64,000 nucleotides of DNA. Origin: Centrapalus pauciflorus (Eukaryota; Streptophyta; Magnoliopsida; Asterales; Asteraceae). The stretch lies in the NCBI GenBank assembly GCA_020465985.1, contig JAANYP010002035.1, positions 1 to 64,000 on the forward strand, read 5' to 3'. The translations under genes were made by a program, and so were the position numbers. Shown here piece by piece: positions 52,871 to 63,055 of the stretch (positions are counted from its first letter, which is position 1; the number at the start of each line of letters is the position of its first letter). The notes under the pieces are model-generated. The model did not search any database. It was not told the origin of the DNA and was given only the letters and a program-made list of their open reading frames with translations.

Positions 52871-55800
52871 TGCCTAGCGTTATGTATTGCAGAACTATTC
52901 TAAATTCTTTAAGGAAAAAAATAAAATATCATGTCCGTTATTCTCCTGATCCATCTTATCTGTCGTATTATCATCCATCACGATCAGATTTGACGGCTTT
53001 ATATTCTTTTCAAGCTGAAATGCAACATCAACTTTAAAAAGATTTTGAATAAACGTGCAATGACTAAGATTTCTTATAAACTGGATAAAGGTAAAAGAAA
53101 TAGAGTAGTCTTTAACGAATATGATAAAATGTATTTGTCATTCCATTAAACCGTAGGGAATGAACCACATATATCATTATTTATCCATTTTTAAGACATC
53201 CTTATCTCTATTGACAGACAAATTTCTATTGATAGTTTGTTTTCCTTTGATACAAATAACACAGACTTGAAAGTCTAAGTGATCAAAAATTCCATTTAAC
53301 ACAAGCTCTTGAGTTCTTTGTTTAGTGATGTGTCTAAAATGCTTGTGAAATAAATAATATGAAATCCTTACATGATTTCAGTTTTGTACCTCTCAAGTGT
53401 ATTTGTCATGCTTATAATATAGGAATTTGCATACATGAAAGATATATTTATTTATTTAAAGGACAAGAATCAATCAAATATGAATTTTGATTGAGACTAA
53501 CTTTATTATTTCTAAATGAACAATAAAAAAATTATCTGTCGATACTGATAAACTTTAGGTTTCATCTAAAAGATGATCAAATAAACGTCTCAAACAAATT
53601 TAATTAATATTCAACTTTAATCTTTAAGTGCCTATATCTTTATACTAACAACTTTATTTTCATCGCCCACATAAACGAATCTTTCAACATCAATTGGCGA
53701 TTGAAAAAAAAAAACTTTATATGATCATACATAAGTAGCATAACAGAAATCTACCACAAAGTTTGTTCGGGTACAAAACTAATTTCACTTCAAAACAAAA
53801 CTATCAATAATTTTTTACCTTCATATGATCTGACTTCATACCAAAAGAAGTAGATCAAGATTTTACAATATTATATTTAAAGAAAATTACTTTTTGCAAT
53901 GTTATCTAATTATTATTGGCGAAAGAATTTAAAAGAAACCAGACTAAACAAAATAAAACAAATATACTCAATAATCAACTCATAAAAGAGTTTTAAATCA
54001 GAAATTTAATGAGATACCTATAACACCATTAATTCTAGTCTTTGGACAAAGAAATTAGCTGTAAGTGGTACTCACAGTCCAATGATGAAATACTGACAAT
54101 AAATTCGGTCAAAACAACAGTCTTCCTTTGGGCCGACTATTATTCACATGAACATAACTTTATAATTGTCACGTATTAAACATTGCATGCACATCATTAT
54201 TTGGCAAAATTATGCCAACCTTTGGGCCAATCATAATTCGCGTAAATAATTATGTACAGCCATCTATATATTTATAAATCAACTATTTATATAAAAGATG
54301 TTACTTTGGCAACATTTATTATAAATTAATTGAATGAAAATACTAGACCAATGAAGAGTTTTACTAGACCAATGAAGAGTTTTAACAAACATTCATACAA
54401 TATATCGTTATAAAACGATACCTCAATTATAAATGATACTCTTAGTATAATGATCAAACACTGACATCTATTCCTGTCAAACAATAGTCTTCCTTTGGGC
54501 CGACTATTGCCTACATGGATAAATAACTTTATAGTGGTCACGTGTTTATCATCACATGTATGTATTATTTGGTCATACTATGTCAACCTTTGGGTGAATC
54601 ATAATCCACATAAGTAATTTCATACAAACATCTATGTATTATCAGTACAATTAATTAATATAAAAGAGGTTCCTTTGGCAACGTTTTATATCAATTAATT
54701 GACTCAAAATACTAGATTAATCCTTAATGGTTTCACCAAAAAACAAAAATATATATATTCACATAAGGCAATACCACAATATTTCAATAACCTGAATTTG
54801 CTCAAACAAAAAGATTTCTAGATTGGTAGAGTTGTTAAATCCTTGCTATATTGATAACAATTCACCCCTAAAAAAAATATCTGTTAGATATATTGCAACT
54901 ACGAAATATTATCACCATGGTTTATGCCAAAATAAATAAAAATATCAAACCTTTATTACGAGAACTACCAGATTTAAACTCACAAAAGTTTAGAAATTAT
55001 CTCGTAACTTGATTAGCATAACGACAAAAATCGTTATCTACAAATATTTTGGTTCGAAACCCGTTTTTACCAAATATTTGATATGCAAAATAATTTCCTG
55101 AAGATATTATTTAGCAATAATACTAGCACGATAAATAATTATCAAACATGACTTTTATAAATTTACTGTAAAGAAAACTTTATTATAAATAGTCATAGGA
55201 CCTAAGTGTAATTATCAAGAAAAACATAAAATCAACAAAATGATTATGGAACAAATTGTTCATTCTCAACCTATCAAATCTATATGGATTGAACATGATC
55301 CATATCATAATATGATCCACAATGTCTTTAATAAAATTAACCGACAAAAAAAATTTGTCAGTCGTAAAGTTAAAAGGAACCAAATTTTATAAATTTTCTG
55401 TGAGAAGAATGTTTTATTATAAAAGTATTGAATATTAATACAATAAATAATTACAAAAATAATTACATGATCCATATCATAGTATTGAATATTAATACAA
55501 TAAATAATTACATGATCCATATCATAGATTGAACATGATCCATATCATAGTATTGAATATTAATACATTAAATAATTACAAAAAATGACTTTTATAAATT
55601 TTCTGTGAGAAGAATGTTTTATTATAAAAGTCACAAGACCAAAATGTAATTATCAGAAAAACTTTAAATTAATCTTGATAATTATCAAATAAATAACTTA
55701 TCCCCAAACTATCAGATTAATTGGGATAAAACAGAATCATTAATTCCTTTTCTTATTTCGATCCATAAAGTCTTTAGTAATCACAAAACCTATCTTTTAT

Positions 55801-56482
55801 AAAGTTTCTGTTAATTTACAAGTCGATAAATATCATAAAAAATAGAAACACTTTATTATAATAGTGTGTAATTATCTAAAAAGACTTTAAATCAAATGAA
55901 TATTTTAATGATTATCAAATATCATCCTCAAACTTTAAATCCATATGGATCAAAAATATCCGTAACATAAATTAATCGATAAAATTAAAAGAAGCTTAAT
56001 TTCTTCTCATTCGAACCGATTCAAATCATAAGAAGAAAAACTTTAAAAATTATATAAATAATCATAAGACTAAACTTTCAAAGAAGAAACAATTAAGAGA
56101 TATATAATACCCAAAAAAATTTAAATGCAGGTGCATCACTCCAAATCAATTGCCACATCAATTCAAGAACATATTGATGTTCAACCATAAATGGCGGCCG
56201 AAAACAAAAGGAAAGAAAAAAAAACTTCAATTTCAATGTCCTATTTGCTTCTTGCATGCGGCGCAGGGAAAAAAAAACAAAAAAAAACTATTGTTTTTTA
56301 TATATTTATTATTACTTAAGTGGAGCAAGACACATCAAGTTAGCAACCATAATTCCTTCTTCTTCCTTATTCTCTATTTTTTTTCTTTCATGTGGCGCAA
56401 ACAATAAAAAAACCATAGCCGCAAACCAAAAAAAAAAAAACTATATAATTAACTGTATATCTAACGATTCAACATATATGGT
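52871..56482 (-). other. Decayed gag/leader part of element E, repeat-rich
   Basis: No readable gag. A unit with the words CTTCCTTTGGGCCGACTAT and CCAACCTTTGGG occurs at about 54,050-54,410 and again 367 bp later (about 54,420-54,740). Near 55,390-55,640 a shorter unit (TTCTGTGAGAAGAATGTTTTATTATAAAAG) occurs twice, with ATGATCCATATCATAGTATTGAATATTAATAC-type words repeated between. Such arrays are typical of long retrotransposon 5' leaders. Confidence 0.6.
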
Positions 56483-56495
56483 GGGCTCTGATACC
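56483..56495 (-). other. Primer binding site of element E
   Basis: Minus strand TGGTATCAGAGCC, initiator methionine tRNA type, just inside the right LTR. Confidence 0.8.
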
Positions 56496-56882
56496 ACTTA
56501 TCAAATATATTTGAATAATAAATCGGATCAACCATATTGTCACATCATTAAGATAAACTATAAAAGAACTCATACCTTAATCAATGATATCGTCTTCTTT
56601 ATGTGGAAACTTGACGACGAATGAGCAGAGTTGTGAGAGTCATCCTCACCTAAAATCTTAATGTTCTAGACCGAACAGAAGATCTCTGATAGATGGAGAT
56701 TAGGGATCTTAGGGTTGCTTTAGGGAATCGGGGACCCTCACTATATATAGAATGGGAATTAGGGTTACCATCAAACTCTAAAGCCTAATAATATTAGTTT
56801 ATTAATTAATAGCTCATAAGTCTATTAAATATAAAGCCCAATAATTTAAACATATAAGTCCATCTAAATAGAAATTCTAACA
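56496..56882 (-). repeat. 5' LTR of element E (about 387 bp)
   Basis: Right limit TGTTAGAATTTC (minus strand) is exact by alignment with the left copy. The left limit beside the PBS is approximate because no clear CA end is visible. Confidence 0.75.
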
Positions 56883-57771
56883 GTATATCATTATGATCGC
56901 ATTCTTTTTTTCTACATTCCGACATAAAATTTTTTTTCTTCTCAACTATTTTTAAATTGACCAGATTTTTTATTATTTCGTTGTTTGATCAATCACTTTC
57001 TTTCCATTTATAAACTTAGATAGTCTCAACTATTTTTAAAATGAAAAATCTTTTATTATTTAGTTAGTTGATCAATCACTTTCTTTTCATTTATAAACTT
57101 AGACTGAAAGCAAAGAGTGATTCTCGGAGTGAGATTCACGATCAGTAGCTAATGTTATTTTATTATTTCAAAGTAATATATCCATAAAAATACAATTTAT
57201 AATTCCGCTGCGATGCACGGGTTAAACAAGTTAGTTTCCATTAAAAAAGGTTATCCACGTGATTGATATAATAATATATTTGCTTTACCCTGAAATGGAG
57301 CGAAACTTAAACGAACGAACCTGTTATGTTTCATAACAATCTTTCAAATTAATAATGGATTGAATAATCAAATTTTGACAATATTTTTCTTGTGTTAAAG
57401 AGAATCGGATAAACCAGATTCAAAGTCATAGATTTTCCATTACACTTCTAGCATTCAGAAGATCGATATGCCAACACGTCATGCCATTTAGGATTTTGAT
57501 TTCATTACCAATTTAAATGTTAACAGCGAAACCAATTAACAACCAAAAATCAAAGCAAATAGTTAAGAAACCACACTGAGAGATACGTACGTACATAGCA
57601 AAACCAAATGAACTAAGTGACAATTTAAACAGAATTTGAATGAACTGATGAATCATGATCATCGGAGATTGAGATGGATAGTACGTTTAGATTTGATAAG
57701 TTATTGAGTAAGTGAGAACCTGTGGTTTCAATCGCTGAATATAAGCCAAATTTTGATTTCAATCGAACAGA
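56883..57771. other. AT-rich flank with an 84-bp tandem duplication
   Basis: TCTCAACTATTTTTAAA at 56,940 recurs at 57,024, followed in both cases by GATCAATCACTTTCTTT: two copies of 84 bp. A GC-rich motif CCGCTGCGATGCACGGGTT lies near 57,203-57,222, the inverted counterpart of the one at about 2,700. No gene is recognised. Confidence 0.65.
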
Positions 57772-58079
57772 CACTACTACAAAAACATCCTTCAACCCCC
57801 CTAAATGAAACCCGGTTAACAAAAAAAAAGCATAAAAAAACCGGGGTAAAATGTTCCCGTGTTTTTTTTTTAAACTAAGACCTAGGTTTCTTACACATAG
57901 ACTCGGTCTAAGCCTTATAATAAACGTCTATCCCGGTTTTTTCAAAAGAACCTGGGTTACCTTTGGTACTTCTCCCCAATTCAGTCTCCCGCTTACGATT
58001 ACTTTCTCAAAATTCCATCTCCCGCCTCCTAATTTTATAACCTACTAACTTGCATCTCAGGCTCTCATCTCTCACAACT
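57772..58079 (+). mobile_element. CACTA-type transposon terminus with AACCCGG subterminal motifs
   Basis: CACTACTACAAAAAC at 57,772 is a typical En/Spm (CACTA) terminal inverted repeat. It is followed by subterminal words (ACCCGGTTAAC, ACCGGGGTAAAA, TCCCGGTTTT). The opposite end is not found in the window, so the extent is unknown. Confidence 0.5.
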
Positions 58080-58970
58080 CGCTACTACAAAATGACCCTA
58101 ACGTAACACCGACAAAATGTCGCATTAGGCCTTAAAAGTGTTGCATTAGGGCTAATGTGACACTTTATCAAATGCCACCTTAGCCAATGTCGCCTTAGGT
58201 CTAAAGCGACACTTTTCTCAAAATATGCAACACATTTTAAAAGTGTTGCATATATTTTATAATTGCGACACTTTTAAGATGCAACACTTTTTACATTCTA
58301 ATGCATCACTTTATGATATATCGTCATTAAGCTATGACAACACTTTATTTATCTAGGGATAATTGCGCAAAAAACCCTCAACTTGTCAGTTTTTCGTGAT
58401 TAAAACCCCAAACCATTTTTCGTTGCATAGAAAACCCCGAACTAACTAAAAATCCGTAAATCAAGGTTTTATCAATGGGTAACCGGTTGAAACCGGTTAT
58501 TAGTCCTACGTGGACCAGTAAATAAAATACGTGGAATAAGTTTTAATTGCTGAAACCGGTTGCGAAATATTACACATCATTTAAACCCCCGTTTATAATT
58601 TTTAATCGTAATTTTTAAACGGGATTACATCATCTACGGGGGTTTAAATGATGTGTAATACTTGGCAACCGGTTTCAACAATTAAAACTTATTCCACGTA
58701 TGTTATTTACTGGTCCACGTAGGATTAATAACCGATTTCAACCGGTTACCCATTCATAAAACCTTGATTTAAGGATTTTTAGTTAGTTTGAGGTTTTCTA
58801 TGCAACGAAAAATGATTTGGGGTTTTAATCACAAAAAACTGACAAGTTTGAGGTTTTTTGCGCAATTATCCCTATTTATCTAATGTGACACTTTTATGGT
58901 CCTTCAACAAAATATATGTGACACTATTAATGCTCTATTGCAACACTTTTTTATTCATTTTCATTTAATA
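58080..58970 (+). mobile_element. CACTA-type terminus with GTGTTGCA/GTGTCGCA repeats
   Basis: CGCTACTACAAAATGACC at 58,080 is a CACTA-like end with one substitution. It is followed by many copies of AAAAGTGTTGCAT, AATGTCGCATTAG and their complements up to 58,345 and again 58,883-58,970. The array is split by the foldback element at 58,356-58,872. Subterminal repeat clusters of this kind bind transposase in En/Spm elements (family knowledge). The same words recur at 62,745-63,055. Confidence 0.5.
58356..58872. mobile_element. Foldback Mutator-like MITE (517 bp)
   Basis: GGGATAATTGCGC at the left and GCGCAATTATCCC at the right are the ends of inverted arms about 245 bp long that pair nearly throughout, with a short centre around 58,600-58,625. 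A perfect 10-bp TSD TATTTATCTA flanks it (58,346-58,355 and 58,873-58,882). Long terminal inverted repeats with a 9-11 bp TSD are characteristic of Mutator-like elements. No coding capacity is visible, so it is non-autonomous. Confidence 0.85.
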
Positions 58971-59437
58971 CAAATACCTTAAATTAATATATTTATTTGT
59001 AGTATTTTTCTTCGTATAATACCAAATTCTATAATATAATTTAATAATGGAAATAATACCATATCATTCAAATTGTATTCCAACAAAAGTATTCTCTAAT
59101 ACCAAAAATAACCATAATGAAATGTACAAGCAACACCAAAAAGAGTCGATTACAATTACAGAATGTATCCTTTTACATCCTAGACTTGAACTTTCTTTCA
59201 TACAAAATCGTTGCTTCATTTCATGACCTTTGCCAGCTCTACACATGACTTTGCATTTTCAATAGAACATAGCCTGAAACATACAAACCAATACACTATA
59301 TTGTTAATGTGTTTGATAATTTAAATGATTAAAAAAATCATAAAGTACAAAATCTCTAAAACATGCACTTCGAAGATTACATAATTTAACAAATTAAGTA
59401 AAAGGTTTTCATATCTTGTAATACACGTGGACAAAAC

Positions 59438-59698
59438 TCATCCTAGATATTGTTGAATTCCAGGAGGTAGCTTTTCTACAAGCCCTTCCCATGCCTCTTC
59501 AACTAATTTTTCTCGTTGGTTGTCAATATCATTTCGTATCGCTTCTAATTCTGACTTTTTCCTCTCATGATCCTCATCAAAGTTTCTTTTCATCTCTAAC
59601 AACTGTTCTTTTTCAGCTTCTACACTAGCTTTGAGTGATTCCTTGATCTCTCCCGGGACCATATACGATGCCACCCCACCATTTACTTTCCTTATCAA
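59438..59698 (-). CDS. Unrecognised coiled-coil fragment (86 codons)
   Basis: The frame runs MIRKVNGGVASYMVPGEIKE to LPPGIQQYLG, with a strongly charged helical middle (about residues 20-70, heptad-like E/K/L pattern). It lies between CACTA-like ends. Position and style fit the C-terminal part of a CACTA accessory or transposase-associated gene, but I cannot assign it. It could be the last exon of a broken gene, since nothing in frame continues upstream beyond about 59,700. Confidence 0.4.
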   Translation of the reverse strand: MIRKVNGGVASYMVPGEIKESLKASVEAEKEQLLEMKRNFDEDHERKKSELEAIRNDIDNQREKLVEEAWEGLVEKLPPGIQQYLG

Positions 59699-59717
59699 CT
59701 TATTAGTAACACATCTA

Positions 59718-59965
59718 CACTACTACAAAAAACACATTTAACCCCGGTTGAAAAGGGCTTTCAACCCCGATTCTGAAACTGGGGTTCAAAGGGGGGGGGG
59801 GGGGGGAGGTTGTTTCCAAGTCAAATGGACCGCAGTTGAATAAGCGGGGTTGAAGGCTTTTAGACCCCGGTTCGGTTATGAACAATTGGGGTTGGATTAC
59901 TTTTTAAATAATAAAAAAAGGATTTTACAGCCCAGTTTGGTTTTAAACAACCGGGGTTGAAGAGA
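59718..59965 (+). mobile_element. CACTA-type terminus with CCCCGGTT subterminal repeats
   Basis: CACTACTACAAAAAAC at 59,718 is followed by repeated ACCCCGGTTGAA, GGGGTTGAAG and ACCGGGGTTGAAG words, and a 16-base G run at 59,791-59,806. Same orientation as the 57,772 end, slightly different family. No matching opposite end was seen. Confidence 0.5.
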
Positions 59966-60068
59966 ATATTATTAAAATAAATAAATAAAAATTTCAGCAA
60001 CACAGTTCCTTTTCTTGGAAAAATCATATTATTAACAAACACAAGATACATGCACAGTTGATAAATCT

Positions 60069-60862
60069 TTACGACAGTGTTTGTGCCAACCAAAACCATT
60101 AGTATAATGCATCCCATATATATGCCCATCACGTCCTGCCAAGGATATGGATGCAAATTGAAGAAACTAACGAATATGGATACAAAATGTGAATGGATTG
60201 ATTTGAATTATGACAGGAAACATACTTAAGAAAGAAAGAAGCAAAATACTAAATAATTATAAGAAAAACTAAAATCCATTAACTCAACAGGAGTTGCTAA
60301 GACTAGATATTGGATAATTTCAACAAAAATACTAGGCTTAGCTTTGACCAAACTAACAACACAGATAGCTTGTTCTTCTTCAGGACATTGGTATCCCTAA
60401 AGCAATAGATAAACAGATTAAACATGGAATGAATTTTAGAAGCTGCATTTAACTAAATATAGCCATAGCAAGCTGCCTCCAATGTTGGTGAAACAAATGC
60501 TTAATTGCTGATGCTGGTTTTCCTATCACATTATCTAAACCAATAAAAAATTCTGACCACTTTAGATGTATAGCTAACCACTGCCCAATGCAGATTCAAC
60601 CAGTATCTCAAAAGAACAACCAAACAGGCAAACAGCCTGATAAAAAACAATAATGAGACCATATCTTTAAAAGACTGATCATAATACTCACCACTTACCA
60701 AAATGCCAAAGAAATAAAGAGTTTTCTACAGATGCCCATGCTCTACGGATCTCAGAAAATATTCCACATAAAGCAGTGCCTTCCCCTCCAACCGCATTAT
60801 ATCTTTCTATAAGTACTGGGGGCAACTCCATGCTATCTACCACTTCCACCAAAGAAGGCCAC
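60069..60862 (-). pseudogene. NUP155: Captured fragment of nucleoporin NUP155 (three exons with introns)
   Basis: Three collinear exon-like segments match the N-terminal region of plant NUP155, a scaffold protein of the nuclear pore inner ring. Exon A is 60,862-60,699 (164 bp: WPSLVEVVD ... LPPVLIERYNAVGGEG ... EIRRAWASVENSLFLWHF), with an AG acceptor before it and a perfect GTAAGT donor after it. Exon B is about 60,396-60,275 (QCPEEEQAICVV, FVEIIQYLVLATPVEL), with an AG before it and its first codons lost. Exon C is about 60,141-60,069 (RDGHIYGMHYTNGFGWHKHCRK). Introns are retained, so this is a genomic, not a processed, copy. Earlier and later exons (the protein is about 1,450 aa) are absent. 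Identification is from memory of the family. Confidence 0.85.
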
Positions 60863-61845
60863 CTCAATAAAAACAACCCAATATGATATTGCAAAATAAA
60901 CATTCAACAATGGAACAAATCATTTATAGTCAAGGACATGAACTGTATCTTTTCAATGATGGGTAGGTACTGGATACCTTAACATCACTTTCATGAAGCA
61001 TAACCAACAGGACACAAACCAAATCCTTCCCATAATATTAAAATATACATGAAGAACACAAAGATGAACTATTCGTATCCAAACATAAAACAGTGGGAAA
61101 AAACGTCCTTGTAATTTGTTTACTCTTGACGTAATAAACATAGGATGTTTGGGATTGAAATTTTGAAATGATTATCTGCTTTTGCATTCTGGTAGCACAT
61201 TTTGTTTTTGGGTGTGATTTTCCCAAACACCTTTTCTGAACCTTTTGGCCTGAAAATGCTGAAATAAGGAAGCAGGTTGGGACTTGGTTCTCAAAAACAC
61301 TGGTTTCCCAAGACAGCACAGAGTTTAATTGAACACCAAGGCATATATAAGCATATGGTGACTGAATCAAACAAGCTTCCTTAACATACCATGAAACCAA
61401 TAAAAGCATGGTTTAGAAAAATTAAGAACTGGTTTCCCTTCTTGATGGTGTCAAATTATTGTATCCACCCAAGATTTACCAATCAAAATCCATTTGTCCA
61501 CACTTACTTTAAACTTTTGCTGACTTATTCTCTCTTAGTTGGATCAACGACTTCCTGAGAGAAACAAACAATAACAATTACATAACTATCAATAAACAAA
61601 ACATGGTAATCAAATTTTGCTGTTTTGGCAAGAAAGTTAACAAAAAAAAACGAGCAGGAAAGTAAAAACAACAATATTCAGGGTTAAATTCTGGGAACAA
61701 CAATTGAAAGTCAATGTCGCAAGAATATGCTTCAATTATACAAAACTGCATCTAATAACATACATAATTACATACAATGATGATTTCATGCTAAGAAATT
61801 TAAGTTAATAACAAGTTCAACTAATAAATAATGCAATAAATAATG
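60863..61845. other. Non-coding DNA upstream of the NUP155 fragment
   Basis: Minus-strand open frames here (for example 61,409-61,038) have no recognised motif and biased low-complexity composition. I regard the stretch as intron-like sequence of the captured locus or filler. Confidence 0.4.
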
Positions 61846-61865
61846 AATCATGGACTCAACTGACC

Positions 61866-62130
61866 TGTGATGGACTGAAGTAAAGAGTGAAGACTGGAGA
61901 AAACTAGACGGAGCGTCGCCGGCCGCCGCTGAGCAGCAGAGAAGGAGATGGAGGAGTGTCGGCGTGAGGTGTAAACTATGAAGATGAGCGCCGACCAACG
62001 AGGCAAGGAGTCGGAGCATCGCCGACCGGTGGGGGCGTGACACATGTCGGCGTGAGGCACTGAGGCGGCACTGAGGCGTGAAAAGCCAGAAGGGAAGCCA
62101 GAAGGGGAAAACTAATGAAGTAACCCTAGT
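61866..62130 (-). other. GC-rich island, possible first exon of a chimeric gene
   Basis: Markedly GC-rich (CGCC/GCGTC-rich) in an otherwise AT-rich region. Reading minus: AGGGTTACTTCATTAG leader-like sequence, two direct CTTCTGGCTT repeats, ATG near 62,060 or 62,043, then an arginine/serine/leucine-rich frame that reaches CACAG|GTCAGT, a good splice donor, near 61,865. It lies upstream of the NUP155 exons on the same strand. A spliced product is an inference only; the encoded residues match nothing I know. Confidence 0.35.
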
Positions 62131-62219
62131 TCTTAACTTCCTATTTCTTAAACATTCCAGACAGACAGAAAATTAGAAAATAGGAAATAAAAAATATTAT
62201 AAAAAATTAAATTAATTAT

Positions 62220-62338
62220 TAATATTCGGTTCGGTTTCGGTTTTTCAGTTCGGTTTTGAGATGCAATCCTAACCCAAACCATTGGTTTTTTGGTTTTCGG
62301 TTTTCTGGGTTCGGTTTTTCGGTTTCTGCTCACCCCTA
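62220..62338 (-). mobile_element. CGGTTTT-rich repeat ending in a hAT-like terminus
   Basis: Degenerate TTCGGTTTCGGTTTTTC repeats end in CTGCTCACCCCTAA. On the minus strand this is TTAGGGGTGAGCAG, similar to the CAGGGGTG/TAGGGGTG ends common to plant hAT elements. No partner end was found. Confidence 0.4.
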
Positions 62339-62685
62339 ATTTGTTCTGCTTTAATTTTTTTAGAGGCTGCTTTAATTTTTTCGAAGTAAAATTTTTCCCA
62401 TGTAAATTTTTAAGTTTTTTGATTGCTAAGTTGTTATTCTTTTTCTTATCAACTGAAATATTTTAAATTGTTATATCAACTTAAATAATTTTTGTAGTTT
62501 AATTAAAATGGTAATTTAAATTTCAAGTTTGTGATTCTTTATTTTATGCATGATCTTTTATATATATTAACGTGCTTTATTTTTATAAAACAGTAAAAAA
62601 ATTTGGATTAAGTATTTATATATAAACATCTAACACGTCTAAGAAAAAATATTGCGTTACTTTTTTATATAAGAAAAAATTACAA

Positions 62686-62698
62686 CACTAGAAAAACT

Positions 62699-62739
<41 letters not shown>

Positions 62740-63055
62740 ATTCACTTCTTTAAAAAAATACAACACTTCTAAAAAGTGTCACATATTTATATTTGAAATG
62801 CAACACTTTAAATTAGTGTTGCATTTTTTAATAAAAGTTGTAACACTTTTAAAAGTGTTGCATTTTTTAATGAAAATTGTAACACTTAAAAAAAGTGTTA
62901 CATTTTTTAATAAAAATTGCAACACTTTAAAAAAAGTGTTGCATTAAATCATCATATGCAACATTTATCGTAAAAGTGTTGCTTTATAACTAAATTTATA
63001 ATAAAAGCAACATTTTTCATAAGTGCTACATCAAAAGTGTCGCATTAGATTCATT
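62686..63055 (+). mobile_element. Possible CACTA end with GTGTTGCA array
   Basis: CACTAGAAAAACTT at 62,686 begins a segment with a TA/TG microsatellite (62,700-62,739) and then at least ten alternating GTGTTGCATTTTT and TGCAACACTTT words to 63,055. The words match the array at 58,100-58,970. Either this is the other subterminal region of that element or a related one running off the window. Confidence 0.4.
62700..62739. repeat. (TA)n(TG)n compound microsatellite
   Basis: TA dinucleotides pass directly into TG dinucleotides. Confidence 0.9.

Larger units (their letters stand above)
35408..56882 (-). mobile_element. Old Ty1/copia 'element E', host of the nested stack
   Basis: A partial LTR at 35,408-35,686 with PPT (35,687-35,697) and a matching LTR at about 56,496-56,882 with PBS (about 56,483-56,495) face each other as 3' and 5' ends of a minus-strand element. 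Between them lie decayed RT (36,000-37,450) and INT (52,690-52,870) remnants in copia order, split by copia 2. Without the nested elements E would be about 6.7 kb. No uninterrupted pol frame is left; it is the oldest layer. Confidence 0.85.

Noticed and set aside
57625..57822. 65-codon minus-strand frame
   Set aside because: It runs through a CACTA-like end and AT-rich flank and shows no family resemblance.
58080..58345. CRISPR-like array from the regular GTGTTGCA words
   Set aside because: Plant nuclear context, no constant repeat-spacer length, and words are palindromic and variable; a transposon subterminal array fits better.
61038..61409. 123-codon minus-strand frame near the NUP155 fragment
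   Set aside because: No recognised domain, unusual composition and position in presumed intron/upstream sequence; not supported as a gene.
62714..62947. 77-codon frame over TG repeat and GTGTTGCA array
   Set aside because: Low-complexity translation of simple repeats.
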